NCBI RefSeq assembly: GCF_011440305.1
Contig: NZ_JAAOIW010000002.1
Span: 736,084-800,083 of the forward strand
Reading direction: 5' to 3'
Source: Paenibacillus agricola
Lineage (GTDB): Bacteria; Bacillota; Bacilli; Paenibacillales; NBRC-103111
DNA length: 64,000 bases
The translations under genes and the position numbers were made by a program. Under the pieces are notes generated by a model. It was not told the origin of the DNA, did not search any database, and worked only from the letters and a program-made list of their open reading frames with translations. Below, piece after piece: positions 41,503-51,657 of the stretch (position 1 is its first letter; each line of letters opens with the position of its first letter).

Positions 41503-42990
41503 CTAGTCGCACCCACAGCCAATTTCTGATTCCTCAGTAATCCGGGTAGGGTATTGATTGTCAAAACAGGCGGTGCAATTGCCACGGTTTGCTTCGCCCT
41601 TGGGACGGCCAATAGAGTTTAATAAGCCATCTTTACTTAAAAAATAAAGCGAATCCGCATTAATAGCGACACGAATTTCTTCGATTGATTTTTGAGCGGC
41701 GATTAGCTCCTTGCGATCCGGTGTATCAATTCCATAGTAGCAAGGATTCATAAATGGCGGTGAGCTGATTCGCACATGAACCTCGGTTGCGCCAGCTTCG
41801 CGAAGCATATTCACGATACGCAATGAGGTTGTGCCGCGGACGATAGAATCATCAATCATAACAACCCGTTTGCCGGCTACGATACTGCGCACAGCGCTTA
41901 GCTTCATTTTGACACCTTGCTCACGAAGCTCCTGGCTGGGTTGAATGAAGGTACGACCGCTGTAGCGGTTTTTGATCAAGCCCAGCTCGTAAGGAATACC
42001 TGTCTGTTCAGCAAAGCCGATAGCTGCCGAAATACTCGAATCGGGTACGCCGGTTACGATATCTGCGTCAACAAAGGCCTCTTGCGCCAATTGCTTGCCC
42101 ATCCGTTTGCGAGCAGAGTGAATATTGATCGTATCCATATCGCTGTCGGGACGTGCAAAATAAATATATTCCATCGAACAGATGGCACGTTGCTTGATTG
42201 GTGAAAACCGATCCTCAACCATCCCGTTAACGGCGTCAAAAATAATCAATTCGCCAGGGATAATATCACGATAATAAGTTGCCCCCACCGCATCAAAGGC
42301 ACAGGTTTCTGAGGCAAACAGGTAGGCATTCCCCAAACGTCCCATTACAAAAGGCCGCAAGCCATGGGGATCTAAAGCAACAACCAGCTTGTCCTTAGTT
42401 TGGAATAAGAACGCATAAGCTCCCTCAACCTGCTGCAGTGCTTCCTTCACAGCTAATGCGATATCCACATGCTTGGAGCGTGCAATTAGATGAGCAACAA
42501 CTTCCGTATCACTCGTCGTTTGAAAAATCGAGCCCATATCCTCCAGCTTCTGCTTTAGCTCAACGGCATTAGTCAGGTTACCATTGGTAGCAATCGCCAA
42601 ATCGCCGCCGCGATATTTGAATACTAGAGGCTGGGCATTGGCCAGCTTGCTCTCGCCAGCTGTTGAGTAACGTACATGAGCGATCGAACCAGATCCTACC
42701 AAGCCACTAAGAATTTCATTGGTAAAGACATCCTTGACCAGTCCCATACCGCGGTGATGCTTAAAGCCCTCACCATCTGCGACGCAAATACCAGAGCTTT
42801 CCTGTCCGCGATGCTGCAGCGCATGTAGACCATAATAGGAGAGTGAAGCGGCTTCTGGGTGACCGAACACCCCGAATACGCCGCATTCCTCCCCTAGCTT
42901 ATCGGACAGCCCGTCACGGCTGCCCATTCCTTCGTTATAATAGCTTCCTGTCCATAGCTGCTCTTGCAATGTCTTTATTTCATCAGACAT
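41503..42990 (-). CDS. purF: amidophosphoribosyltransferase
   Basis: A 495-residue enzyme for the first committed step (PRPP plus glutamine to phosphoribosylamine). A propeptide ends before the N-terminal nucleophile Cys in [29 protein letters not shown], the PRPP loop [14 protein letters not shown], and four cysteines that suggest an Fe-S cluster (GNCTACF and IGCGCD at the C-terminus) match the B. subtilis enzyme class. ATG at 42990 follows GGAAGGATG. It overlaps purL by 16 bp. Confidence 0.95.
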   Translation of the reverse strand: MSDEIKTLQEQLWTGSYYNEGMGSRDGLSDKLGEECGVFGVFGHPEAASLSYYGLHALQHRGQESSGICVADGEGFKHHRGMGLVKDVFTNEILSGLVGSGSIAHVRYSTAGESKLANAQPLVFKYRGGDLAIATNGNLTNAVELKQKLEDMGSIFQTTSDTEVVAHLIARSKHVDIALAVKEALQQVEGAYAFLFQTKDKLVVALDPHGLRPFVMGRLGNAYLFASETCAFDAVGATYYRDIIPGELIIFDAVNGMVEDRFSPIKQRAICSMEYIYFARPDSDMDTINIHSARKRMGKQLAQEAFVDADIVTGVPDSSISAAIGFAEQTGIPYELGLIKNRYSGRTFIQPSQELREQGVKMKLSAVRSIVAGKRVVMIDDSIVRGTTSLRIVNMLREAGATEVHVRISSPPFMNPCYYGIDTPDRKELIAAQKSIEEIRVAINADSLYFLSKDGLLNSIGRPKGEANRGNCTACFDNQYPTRITEESEIGCGCD

Positions 42991-45218
42991 GGAATCGCAT
43001 CCTTCCAAACCTTTTCTAGTTGTACAACAGGTGACTGGACGACTGGTTTAGCGTTAATGTCGATTTGCAATTCGGTTCCTTGCACTTGACCTAATTGTTG
43101 GTACGGAACACCTTGCTCTGTAATCCATTGCTTCAAAGCTTCTGCTTGATCAGGTGCAGCGCTAAGCAAAATACGGGATTGGCTTTCACTGAATAATGCG
43201 ATGTCGTTACGAAGCTCCGTAGAGAAATCTACTTTAGCACCCAATCGCCCGCTTATGCAGCTCTCAGCCAATGCAACCGCCAAGCCGCCATCAGATAAGT
43301 CATGTGCGGAAGCTACGTAGCCTTTTTGAATCGCGCCTAGTACAGTGCTTAGCAACGTTTTCTCTACATCAAGATCGATTTGCGGCGGACGCCCTTCGGT
43401 AACTCCATGCAGTACATATTGGAATTCGCTGCCGCCCAGCTCTGCTTTGGTATCGCCTAGAAGCAAAATAATGTCGCCTTCGTTTTTGAAGCCTTGTGTT
43501 GTAATATGGTCGATATCGTGAACCAAGCCAACCATCCCGATAACTGGCGTCGGGTAGATCGCTCCTTTGGCATTTTCATTGAACAGGCTGACATTACCGC
43601 CAATAACCGGTGTTTCCAGTCTTCTGCAAGCATCAGAAATGCCATCTGCCGCTTTTTCAAGCTGCCAAAAAATTTCCGGCTTCTCTGGGCTCCCAAAGTT
43701 AAGGTTATCCGTAATCGCCAAAGGCTCGCCGCCGGAGCATACATTGTTACGTGCAGCTTCCGCTACCGCAATCATGCCGCCCACTTCAGGATCCAAATAA
43801 ACGAAACGTCCGTTACAGTCCGTGGACATGGATAATGCTTTACGCGTCCCTTGAATCGTAATAACCGCGGCATCCGAGCCTGGCTGTACGGCCGTACTGG
43901 TGCGCACCATGTAATCGTATTGATTGTAAACCCATTCCTTGCTGGCAACCGTTGGCGAAGCCAGTATTTGCTTTAATGCATCATTCAAATCCGTTACTTC
44001 GGCATAACGGTTCGTATCTACCTCAGCGTTGGCCAAGTAGTAGGCGGGAACTTGCGAAGGCTTGTTGTACACTGGACATTCATCAACCAGCGCTGTTACA
44101 GGCATGTCTGCAACCATTTCGCCTTTATGGAACAGCTTCAGTGCGCCATCATTCGTTACCTTGCCAACCTTTGCACAGTGCAGGCCCCATCGTTCAAAAA
44201 TCGCAATGGCTTGTGCCTCATCCTTAGGCTCTACGACAAAAAGCATCCGCTCTTGTGACTCCGACAGCATCATTTCATACGGCGTCATGCCGTCCTCACG
44301 CTGTGGTACCTCATCGAGGTAAAGCTCCATACCATTGCCTGCTTTGCTTGCCATCTCAGCGCTGGAGCAAGTAAGCCCCGCAGCACCCATATCCTGGATA
44401 CCAAGCACGATACCGGAATTGATCAAGTCCAGGCAAGCTTCTAAAACCAGCTTCTCCATGAACGGATCGCCGACCTGTACAGCTGGACGTTTCGCTTCTG
44501 ATTCTGCTGTTAGTTCCTCGGAGGCAAAGGTTGCCCCATGGATGCCATCGCGGCCTGTAGCCGGACCCACATAAAACACTGGATTGCCTACGCCTTTGGC
44601 GACACCTTTTTGAATCATGTCATGGTCGATTAGCCCTACACACATCGCGTTAACAAGCGGGTTGCCTTCGTAGCTTTCATCGAACATAATTTCGCCGCCG
44701 ACCGTCGGAATCCCGATACAGTTACCATAACCAGCAATCCCCGATACAACGTGCTCGAACAAATATTTAACACGGTCATTGTTCAAATTACCGAAGCGCA
44801 AGCTGTTCAAAATCGCAACTGGACGTGCACCCATGGAGAAAATATCACGAATAATTCCGCCTACACCCGTTGCTGCCCCTTGAAAAGGCTCAATGGCTGA
44901 AGGATGGTTATGGCTTTCGATTTTGAAAACAACGGCTTGGTTATCACCGATATCGACGATCCCCGCGCCTTCGCCTGGACCCATCAGTACACGAGGTCCT
45001 GTAACTGGAAACTTGCGAAGAATCGGCTTCGAGTTTTTATAAGAGCAGTGCTCTGACCACATTACACTAAACACGCCAATTTCCACATAATTGGGTTGAC
45101 GTCCCAGAAACCCGCAGACTAGATCGTATTCCGCATCCGTTACGCCCATTTGCTTATATATTTTTTGTTCCGCGATTTGCTCTGCGTTTGGTTCCTTAAC
45201 CGATAGCTGCTGCGCCAT
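42975..45218 (-). CDS. purL: phosphoribosylformylglycinamidine synthase subunit PurL
   Basis: A 747-residue small-type PurL, the ATP-dependent synthetase subunit working with PurQ (glutaminase) and PurS. Signatures are [67 protein letters not shown] and a repeated half with [19 protein letters not shown] precedes the ATG. It overlaps purQ by 23 bp. Confidence 0.96.
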   Translation of the reverse strand: MAQQLSVKEPNAEQIAEQKIYKQMGVTDAEYDLVCGFLGRQPNYVEIGVFSVMWSEHCSYKNSKPILRKFPVTGPRVLMGPGEGAGIVDIGDNQAVVFKIESHNHPSAIEPFQGAATGVGGIIRDIFSMGARPVAILNSLRFGNLNNDRVKYLFEHVVSGIAGYGNCIGIPTVGGEIMFDESYEGNPLVNAMCVGLIDHDMIQKGVAKGVGNPVFYVGPATGRDGIHGATFASEELTAESEAKRPAVQVGDPFMEKLVLEACLDLINSGIVLGIQDMGAAGLTCSSAEMASKAGNGMELYLDEVPQREDGMTPYEMMLSESQERMLFVVEPKDEAQAIAIFERWGLHCAKVGKVTNDGALKLFHKGEMVADMPVTALVDECPVYNKPSQVPAYYLANAEVDTNRYAEVTDLNDALKQILASPTVASKEWVYNQYDYMVRTSTAVQPGSDAAVITIQGTRKALSMSTDCNGRFVYLDPEVGGMIAVAEAARNNVCSGGEPLAITDNLNFGSPEKPEIFWQLEKAADGISDACRRLETPVIGGNVSLFNENAKGAIYPTPVIGMVGLVHDIDHITTQGFKNEGDIILLLGDTKAELGGSEFQYVLHGVTEGRPPQIDLDVEKTLLSTVLGAIQKGYVASAHDLSDGGLAVALAESCISGRLGAKVDFSTELRNDIALFSESQSRILLSAAPDQAEALKQWITEQGVPYQQLGQVQGTELQIDINAKPVVQSPVVQLEKVWKDAIPCLMK

Positions 45219-45891
45219 GCTTTTCCCTCCAAGTGCTCAAAATCGATGTAAACATCCGCTTGCCGTCTTCCGAACCCAATAGCTCGTTTACTGCACGCTC
45301 TGGATGTGGCATCATGCCGAGCACATTGCCCGCTTTGTTACAAATTCCTGCAATATCGTCGATGGACCCGTTCGGGTTATTACCCGTTTCATAACGAAAC
45401 ACGATTTGGTTATTGGCTTGCAGTTCCGCCAGCGTCTCTTCATCGCAGTAGTAATTCCCTTCACCGTGGGCGATCGGAATGTTAACCAGTTCACCCTGCT
45501 CATAACCTGTTGTAAAAGGTGTATTTGCGTTAGCCACCTGCAAATTCGCAGCATGGCAGCGGAACTTCAGCGAGCTGTTACGAAGCATTGCCCCTGGCAA
45601 CAATCCCGATTCCAGCAAAATCTGGAATCCATTACAGATCCCAATGATGTAGGTTCCCTGCTCGGCTGCCTTGACCAAAGCGGTCATAACCGGCGCAAAA
45701 CGGGCTATCGCACCTGTTCGCAAATAATCTCCGTATGAAAATCCTCCTGGAACGATAACACAATCATATTTGGATAAATCCGTTTCTGTATGCCAAACAT
45801 ATTCAACAGGTTGTCCAATCGTTTCCTCTACTGCCTTGTAGCAATCGATATCACAATTCGAGCCTGGAAACACTAATACCGCGAAATTCAT
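45196..45891 (-). CDS. purQ: phosphoribosylformylglycinamidine synthase subunit PurQ
   Basis: A 231-residue class-I glutamine amidotransferase supplying ammonia to Pur[20 protein letters not shown] opens the protein. The nucleophile Cys is in [22 protein letters not shown], with the His-Glu pair in [21 protein letters not shown] before the ATG. It is separated from purS by 291 bp that contain dispersed repeat A, the largest gap in the operon. Confidence 0.96.
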   Translation of the reverse strand: MNFAVLVFPGSNCDIDCYKAVEETIGQPVEYVWHTETDLSKYDCVIVPGGFSYGDYLRTGAIARFAPVMTALVKAAEQGTYIIGICNGFQILLESGLLPGAMLRNSSLKFRCHAANLQVANANTPFTTGYEQGELVNIPIAHGEGNYYCDEETLAELQANNQIVFRYETGNNPNGSIDDIAGICNKAGNVLGMMPHPERAVNELLGSEDGKRMFTSILSTWREKHGAAAIG

Positions 45892-45933
45892 CAGTTTGAT
45901 CCTCCTTCGTGATTCTGTTTCTTACCCACCCAA

Positions 45934-46120
45934 ACCCTCCCTATAGGGAGGGCTCCAAAAGGCTTTGCCCTCTGGACTCCCTTTGCTGGAAGCGGACTTT
46001 GGTGTTCTCGGGGCGCTTACGTCCTTCGGACACCTTTACTTGGGCGGTACGGCGGCTTACGGTGGTACTGCGTGTTCTCGGGGCGCTTACGTCCTTCGGA
46101 CACGCTTTACTTGGGCGGTG
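45934..46120 (+). repeat. dispersed intergenic repeat A, copy 2, inside the purine operon
   Basis: It opens ACCCTCCCTATAGGGAGG and contains TGCCCTCTGGACT (45966-45978), identical to copy 1. A 32-bp block starting GTGTTCTCGGGGCGCTTACG is present twice without change (46002-46033 and 46072-46103), so this copy has an internal 70-bp duplication. It lies between purS and purQ. Confidence 0.7.
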
Positions 46121-46182
46121 TAGCGGACTTTTAAGATGCAGCATTGCTTCGCTCGCTGCGAAGACCTTAAAGGGTATAACCT

Positions 46183-46425
46183 TTATACCAGCTCGTAGCG
46201 GTAATCTTCGATAACTGTATTAGCAAGCAGCTTTTCGCACATGGCTTTAACGCGTTGTTCAGCTTCTGCACGGTCGGCTGTGTCAAGCTGAAGCTCCAAA
46301 TATTTGCCTACACGTACTTTTTCAACCTCGCTGAAGCCCATCGAATGAAGGGCGCCTTGTACGGCAACTCCTTGTGGATCGAGCACGCTTTGTTTGATCG
46401 TGACATAAACAGTTGCTTTTAACAT
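46183..46425 (-). CDS. purS: phosphoribosylformylglycinamidine synthase subunit PurS
   Basis: An 80-residue small subunit that bridges PurQ and PurL. KATVYVTIKQSVLDPQGVAVQGALHSMGFSEVEKVRVGKYLELQLD is the full family signature. AGGAGG precedes the ATG. It ends just before the repeat-containing gap to purQ. Confidence 0.95.
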   Translation of the reverse strand: MLKATVYVTIKQSVLDPQGVAVQGALHSMGFSEVEKVRVGKYLELQLDTADRAEAEQRVKAMCEKLLANTVIEDYRYELV

Positions 46426-46551
46426 TAGGGGTGAATCCTCCTTAGAGTTTTCGCAGAAAACTTACTTCGTAAGTATCTACTGAGTTTTCGAGACTATAAA
46501 TCGGCTACAAAGCGGCGATAGCTTGTTTTAAAAAGATGTGAGCAATCGGCT

Positions 46552-47436
46552 TTATTTAACCAATAATTCGTAAATGCTTCTATAGCGGCGAGAGGTTTCC
46601 TCTACTACATCGACTGGCAACGGGTCGGGCTCGCTATTTTTATCCCAATTGGTTGTTGACAAGTAGGTGCGCACCGGTTCTTTATCCATGCCATCGATTT
46701 CGATATCATAGGCGTACTTTTCTTTGGCCCAGAACCTTGAGGAATCTGGTGTAAAAATCTCATCAATTAATATAATTTCGCCATCGATCAATCCGAACTC
46801 AAACTTCGTATCCGCGAGAATAATGCCCCGCTCCTCACAGAAACGATGGGCAAATTCATACAGCATCATGCTTTTGGCCTGTAGCTGCTCGGTTAATTCC
46901 TCGCCAACCAGCTCTTTCATCCGTTCAATCGAGATGTCCTCGTCATGGCCGACATCATTCTTAGCGGCAGGCGTGAAGATGGGCTTCTCGAAGCGTTCGT
47001 TTTTACGCAAGCCACTCGGCAATGTCTGGCCATTGATCGTGCCATCCTTCACGTATTGCCTCCAGCCGCCTCCGGTAATATAACCACGGACGACACACTC
47101 GATATCGATGCGCTCCGCTTTTTTGGTGACCATGAAGCGGTCCTTCATGATCTCGCGGTCGGTTACTATATCACCCAATTGATCGACATCTCCATGAACC
47201 ACATGGTTCGGTTGGATATGCGCCGTTTGCTCAAACCAGAATTTGCTTAAGGAATTAAGCACATTGCCCTTATCCGGCACAGCTGGTGAAAGCACCCAGT
47301 CGAAAGCAGAGATGCGATCGGTTACTGCGATTAAGTAATGCTCGCCCAAATCGTACAGCTCACGAACCTTGCCTTTATAAATGAGCGGTGCTGTTATATA
47401 AGCTTCGGCGCTTGAAATCGCCTTTGTTGAGACCAT
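46552..47436 (-). CDS. purC: SAICAR synthetase
   Basis: A 294-residue enzyme joining aspartate to CAIR. Signatures are YKGKVRELYDLGEHYLIAVTDRISAFDWVL, IECVVRGYITGGGWRQYVKDGTI, GIILADTKFEFGLIDG and DEIFTPDSSRFW. This is the longer form (about 290-300 residues, with IECVVRGYITGSGW-like block) rather than the 240-residue B. subtilis type. GAGGAGG before the ATG. A 126-bp gap to purS holds a short ACTTAC-TTC-GTAAGT hairpin and two GAGTTTTCG repeats. Confidence 0.94.
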   Translation of the reverse strand: MVSTKAISSAEAYITAPLIYKGKVRELYDLGEHYLIAVTDRISAFDWVLSPAVPDKGNVLNSLSKFWFEQTAHIQPNHVVHGDVDQLGDIVTDREIMKDRFMVTKKAERIDIECVVRGYITGGGWRQYVKDGTINGQTLPSGLRKNERFEKPIFTPAAKNDVGHDEDISIERMKELVGEELTEQLQAKSMMLYEFAHRFCEERGIILADTKFEFGLIDGEIILIDEIFTPDSSRFWAKEKYAYDIEIDGMDKEPVRTYLSTTNWDKNSEPDPLPVDVVEETSRRYRSIYELLVK

Positions 47437-47489
47437 CGTTTGTGGTCCTCCTCTAAATGGTATTGGCAGCTGCCCTAATCCTTAGATTC

Positions 47490-48788
47490 TTACTCGATCA
47501 AACCAAGCCTTTTAAAAATCGTATCAACATGCTTCAAATGCCAGGTTGGGTTGAAGCAATCCTCGATTTCCTCAGCGCTTAATAACTCAACAATGACGGG
47601 CTCATGCTCGATAATATCGCGGAACGAGCGTTGCTCCTCCCAGGCTTGCATAGCACGCGGCTGTACGGTATCGTAAGCCTGCTCACGGCTGTAGCCTTTG
47701 TCAATCAGCTTCGTCATAACACGACCAGAGAACGGGACGCCATAAGTGCTTTGCATATTGCGCTTCATGTTTTCCGGGAAGACGGTCAGGTTTTTCACAA
47801 TCGTGCCAAAACGGTTCAACATGTAGTTCAGCAAAATCGTCGCATCCGGCAAAATAATTCGTTCCACCGAGGAATGCGAGATATCACGTTCATGCCACAA
47901 GGTTACATTCTCATAGGCCGAGATCATATGTCCGCGGATAACACGGGACAAGCCAGAAATACTTTCGCAACCGATCGGGTTGCGTTTATGCGGCATCGCC
48001 GATGAGCCTTTTTGGCCCTTGGCGAAGGCTTCTTCAACCTCACGCACTTCGCTCTTTTGCAAGGCGCGGATTTCTGTAGCGAACTTATCCATCGAAGTTG
48101 CTATGAGTGCCAGCGTTGCCATATACTCAGCGTGGCGGTCGCGCTGCAAGGTTTGTGTCGAGATCGGAGCCGCTTTTGTGCCCAGCTTCTCGCACACATA
48201 CGTCTCTACGAATGGGTCGATATTGGCATACGTACCTACCGCGCCGGAAATTTTTCCGAATTGCACGCCATCCGCCGCGAACCGGAATCGCTCCAAATTC
48301 CGCTTCATTTCTTCCAGCCACAAAGCCATTTTCAAACCAAAGGTAGTTGGCTCGGCATGAACGCCATGAGTCCGCCCCATCATCGGTGTATCTTTATATT
48401 GGATCGCCTTATTTCTTAAAATTTCAATAAAGTTCAATAAATCCTTTTCCAAAATCTCATTGGCCTGTCTGAGTAAATAACCAAGTGCTGTATCCACTAC
48501 ATCCGTGGAAGTAAGCCCGTAATGCACCCATTTGCGCTCGGGACCCACCTTCTCGGAAACGGCGCGTGTGAAAGCAATTACGTCATGGCGGGTTTCCAGC
48601 TCGATTTCGTAAATGCGGTCAATATCAAATTTTGCATTTTTGCGTAGCTCTACAACATCTTCCTTAGGAATAACGCCAAGCTCTGCCCATGCCTCACAGG
48701 ATAACAGCTCAACCTCAAGCCAAGCATTAAATTTGTTTTCTTCCGTCCAAATGCGCGCCATTTCTGGTCTGCTATAACGTTCGATCAT
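47490..48788 (-). CDS. purB: adenylosuccinate lyase
   Basis: A 432-residue fumarase/aspartase-superfamily lyase acting on SAICAR and adenylosuccinate. Signatures are [28 protein letters not shown], the catalytic histidine regions [17 protein letters not shown] and [18 protein letters not shown], and the signature [22 protein letters not shown] before the ATG; 30 bp behind purK. Confidence 0.96.
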   Translation of the reverse strand: MIERYSRPEMARIWTEENKFNAWLEVELLSCEAWAELGVIPKEDVVELRKNAKFDIDRIYEIELETRHDVIAFTRAVSEKVGPERKWVHYGLTSTDVVDTALGYLLRQANEILEKDLLNFIEILRNKAIQYKDTPMMGRTHGVHAEPTTFGLKMALWLEEMKRNLERFRFAADGVQFGKISGAVGTYANIDPFVETYVCEKLGTKAAPISTQTLQRDRHAEYMATLALIATSMDKFATEIRALQKSEVREVEEAFAKGQKGSSAMPHKRNPIGCESISGLSRVIRGHMISAYENVTLWHERDISHSSVERIILPDATILLNYMLNRFGTIVKNLTVFPENMKRNMQSTYGVPFSGRVMTKLIDKGYSREQAYDTVQPRAMQAWEEQRSFRDIIEHEPVIVELLSAEEIEDCFNPTWHLKHVDTIFKRLGLIE

Positions 48789-48818
48789 CGGTAAAATCCC
48801 CTCACTTCAAAGTTGATA

Positions 48819-50003
48819 CTATTGGCTAGTTTTCCATATGTCCGAAGCCTCTATCCACCGCAATGCCTCTTCTACCGAGGGAGCGAGCACATTCAAGTGC
48901 CCCATTTTGCGATCTTCTTTGGCATCATGCTTGCCGTACATATGTAATTTGGTCGTGATGCCCTTGTCATGCTGCTCCGATTCCGGTTTGACGATCCAAT
49001 CCATCACGGGCTCGACATGCTGCCCTAACACATTCACCATAACAACCGGAGTCAGCAAATCCGTAGATCCTAGCGGCAAATTGCAAATCGCTCTCATATG
49101 CTGCTCGAATTGCGACGTTTTGCAGGCTTCCATCGTGTAATGGCCGGAATTGTGCGGACGTGGTGCCAGCTCATTGACATACAATTCGCCTTCGTGTGTG
49201 ACGAACATCTCGACGGCAATTAATCCTACTACATTTAGCGATTCCGCTATTTGGATTGCCAATTGCTCGGCTTCCTGTTGAACGGTTTCCTCGATTCGAG
49301 CAGGCACCATCGAAAGATGCAATATTTTGTTCACATGTATATTTTCCGCTGCAGGAAACACCTTCACTTCTCCCCGCGGGTTTCTCGCTGCAATTACCGA
49401 TATTTCCTTGTCAAAATCTATGAATTGCTCCAGCACCAGCTCCGTGCCTGCCCGGCTTAGCTCTTCATAGGCTTCTTCAGCTTCAGCTACCGATTGAATA
49501 ATCCACTGGCCTTTGCCATCATAGCCACCTGTAGCCGTTTTGAGCACGGATGGGGTTCCCAGGCGCCCAAGCTCCTCACGGAGCTGGGCTAAACTGGCAA
49601 TCTGCGCATAGGGAGCAACCTTAACCCCCGCCGATTCAATGGCCCGTTTCTCGCGCAACCGATGCTGCGTGATATACAGCAGGCGGCTGCCCTGTGGCAC
49701 GTACGACTCCTCCATCAGGAGCTCCGTTACCTCGGCATCTACATTCTCGAACTCGTAGGTGATGACATCCGATTGCTCGGACAGCATCCTCGCTGCCTCT
49801 ATATCGTGGTAAGCCGCAACAATCTGCCTGTCTGCTACCTGCCCGCAGGGCGAATCTACCGTTGGGTCCAGCGTTATAAACCGGTAACCCATCGCACGCC
49901 CTGCCAAGGCCATCATTCTGCCAAGCTGTCCGCCACCCAGAACGCCAATGGTACTGCCCGGACGTATTACCTTTTTTGCATCTCTTCGCTCATTTTCGCT
50001 CAT
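48819..50003 (-). CDS. purK: N5-carboxyaminoimidazole ribonucleotide synthase
   Basis: A 394-residue ATP-grasp enzyme that carboxylates AIR at N5 using bicarbonate. Signatures are [62 protein letters not shown] and [30 protein letters not shown]. It overlaps purE by ATGA. An extension of about 12 charged residues precedes the conserved start. Confidence 0.95.
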   Translation of the reverse strand: MSENERRDAKKVIRPGSTIGVLGGGQLGRMMALAGRAMGYRFITLDPTVDSPCGQVADRQIVAAYHDIEAARMLSEQSDVITYEFENVDAEVTELLMEESYVPQGSRLLYITQHRLREKRAIESAGVKVAPYAQIASLAQLREELGRLGTPSVLKTATGGYDGKGQWIIQSVAEAEEAYEELSRAGTELVLEQFIDFDKEISVIAARNPRGEVKVFPAAENIHVNKILHLSMVPARIEETVQQEAEQLAIQIAESLNVVGLIAVEMFVTHEGELYVNELAPRPHNSGHYTMEACKTSQFEQHMRAICNLPLGSTDLLTPVVMVNVLGQHVEPVMDWIVKPESEQHDKGITTKLHMYGKHDAKEDRKMGHLNVLAPSVEEALRWIEASDIWKTSQ

Positions 50004-50485
50004 TCCTGCACGCTGCTTTCTGTGATCTTCTCACAAATCCGCTCACGTCGTTCTTTAATCTTCTGCTGAAGATTAGGGTCAAATGCGCCCAAAATTTGTG
50101 CAGCCAGCAAGCCAGCATTCGTCGCTCCCGCGTGGCCTATTGCCACTGTTGCAACGGGAACGCCACCGGGCATTTGGACGATGGACAATAAAGAATCCAG
50201 TCCGTTTAACGTGGACGTTTTAACGGGAACACCAATAACCGGTAGCTCCGTCTTTGCGGCAACCATACCGGGTAAATGAGCGGAACCTCCCGCTCCTGCT
50301 ATAATGACCTTTAAACCTCGTTCTACTGCTGATGATGCATACTCAAACATCAAATCGGGCGTGCGGTGGGCAGAAACAACCTTTTTCTCGTAAGGGACTC
50401 CTAGCTCATCAAGCATGTCACAAGCGTGCTTCATGGTCTCCCAATCAGACTGGCTTCCCATAATCACTCCAACAAGAACAGACAT
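50000..50485 (-). CDS. purE: N5-carboxyaminoimidazole ribonucleotide mutase
   Basis: A 161-residue class-I PurE that moves the carboxylate from N5 to C4. [62 protein letters not shown] and [25 protein letters not shown] are diagnostic. ATG at 50485 is placed five bases after GGAGG. First gene of the operon, preceded by a long leader, a good sigma-A promoter and candidate PurBoxes. Confidence 0.96.
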   Translation of the reverse strand: MSVLVGVIMGSQSDWETMKHACDMLDELGVPYEKKVVSAHRTPDLMFEYASSAVERGLKVIIAGAGGSAHLPGMVAAKTELPVIGVPVKTSTLNGLDSLLSIVQMPGGVPVATVAIGHAGATNAGLLAAQILGAFDPNLQQKIKERRERICEKITESSVQE

Positions 50486-50499
50486 TTCGACCTCCATAA

Positions 50500-50670
50500 T
50501 TGGTTACTTTTTTTATAAAAAGTCCGGCAGATAAGTCCAATACCTCATTTATCCACTTCAGGACGGGTAAATGATCTCAAGCGCAAGCTAAGGCCTAGCA
50601 CTGAAGTGCTGACCTCTCATTCACTTTTATTCGACAAGTTTAGCTAAAAAGTGAAAGCTTTTACGTGTTA
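50500..50670 (-). promoter_or_regulatory. purE operon leader with several hairpins, no G-box
   Basis: About 170 bases from the predicted start. Stems seen: TTCACTTTT/AAAAGTGAA, GGTCAGCACT/AGTGCTAGGCC, and CATTTACCC/GGATAAATG. The purine-riboswitch signatures (ATATGG and GTTTCTACC loops) are absent. No stem is followed by a clean T tract, so termination control is uncertain. Confidence 0.4.
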
Positions 50671-50744
50671 AGTTTACAGCGATAGCGAGCGGCTGTCAAC
50701 CTGAGAAGACGAACAATATATGAAATATTCGTGTTAATGGTTCG
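50671..50744 (-). promoter_or_regulatory. purE operon promoter with candidate PurR PurBox pair
   Basis: TTGACA (50694-50699), 17-bp spacer, TAAACT (50671-50676) on the reverse strand. Upstream, inverted CGAAC cores lie at 50710-50714 and 50740-50744, 25 bp apart. Bacillus PurR binds paired CGAAC-core PurBoxes upstream of the promoter; here the flanks match only partly and the spacing is about 2 bp longer. Confidence 0.6.
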
Positions 50745-50762
50745 CGTTTGAAATGATCTTTG

Positions 50763-51449
50763 CTACATTCTGTCGATCTCGCTTACGGATTGCTTCATTT
50801 TCTGTAACAGCTCATAGCTTTCAGTGACTTCCGGTCCACTCAATCCGCCTTGCTCCAGTTCGTCAATTTCCTTGCTCTGCCAGCGCTCCAGCATCTGTAG
50901 TCCCGCATTCAACCATTCTAAATGGCCAGCATCTCTATTGAGCAAAAAAAACAACATATCCTCCGCTTTGGCCAGCCTTCCGGTACTCTCATAATAATCC
51001 ATAAGCAGCTTGATAAGCCGGGGCTGCATATGAACCGGTTGTAGTATAGCCAGCAGGCTGTCCAGCCGCTCCTCTACGTCCTCTTGCGCTTCTGCCGCTT
51101 CGTTCATCCATCTCATTTCAAGCAGCAGCTCCAACGCCTTCGCGTAGCATCTCCATGCTTGCTCCTCGTTATCATCATCCCTCAGCAGTTCACCCTCCGC
51201 CTTGAGCATATCGCTAAGCAGCAAGCCCTTGGCCGCATCAAATTGCCCTTGGGTCGAGAGCAAGGCGATCAAGTCCTTCACTGAGAGTGCAAGCACCATC
51301 TTGGAATTAAGGCCCAGCAGTTGCTTCATAGCTTGGGTTAGCAGCTCCATTGCTTCAACGAAATTTTGGTTGCGGCGCTTGAACATAACCTGTGCGAGCG
51401 TGACTGTGAATTGCTCGATCATTCGCATCATATAGTCTCTTTGAAACAA
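50763..51449 (-). CDS. DUF6483-like helical protein
   Basis: A 228-residue, all-helical soluble protein. It begins MFQRDYMMRMIEQFTVTLAQVMFKRRNQNFVEAMELLTQAM, which fits a family of uncharacterised Bacillota proteins (DUF6483). TPR-like helix pairs follow (AWRCYAKALELLLEMRW, ESTGRLAKAEDMLFFLLN). A TTG start at 51449 is preferred, six bases after GGAGG; the ATG at 51455 nearly touches that site. Same direction as the pur operon and immediately upstream of its promoter region, but not part of it. Function unknown. Confidence 0.65.
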   Translation of the reverse strand: MFQRDYMMRMIEQFTVTLAQVMFKRRNQNFVEAMELLTQAMKQLLGLNSKMVLALSVKDLIALLSTQGQFDAAKGLLLSDMLKAEGELLRDDDNEEQAWRCYAKALELLLEMRWMNEAAEAQEDVEERLDSLLAILQPVHMQPRLIKLLMDYYESTGRLAKAEDMLFFLLNRDAGHLEWLNAGLQMLERWQSKEIDELEQGGLSGPEVTESYELLQKMKQSVSEIDRM

Positions 51450-51657
51450 AGCCATCCCTCCATGCTGTGAAGCTAACAAGCTATAAAGCTTATATATCTG
51501 AACTATGTACTTCCATTATAACTTATTACGGAAGTGAATGAAAAAGTTGCCCACTTGATCTCAGGACTCGTGAGCATGCAATATGTGGTAGAATGCTAAC
51601 TAATAGTATTTGGATAATGTAGATTCGATACCAAATATAAAAATAGGGGTAATGCAG

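Noticed and set aside
45909-46214. Frames on both strands in the purS-purQ gap
   Set aside because: They follow the GC-rich tandem repeat, contain the repeated block twice, and lack ribosome sites.
50500-50670. Guanine riboswitch in the purE leader
   Set aside because: The ATATGG and GTTTCTACC loop sequences are absent.
51604-51657. TTG start at 51610 for the YesM-type kinase
   Set aside because: It has no ribosome site; GGGG is correctly spaced only for the ATG at 51658.
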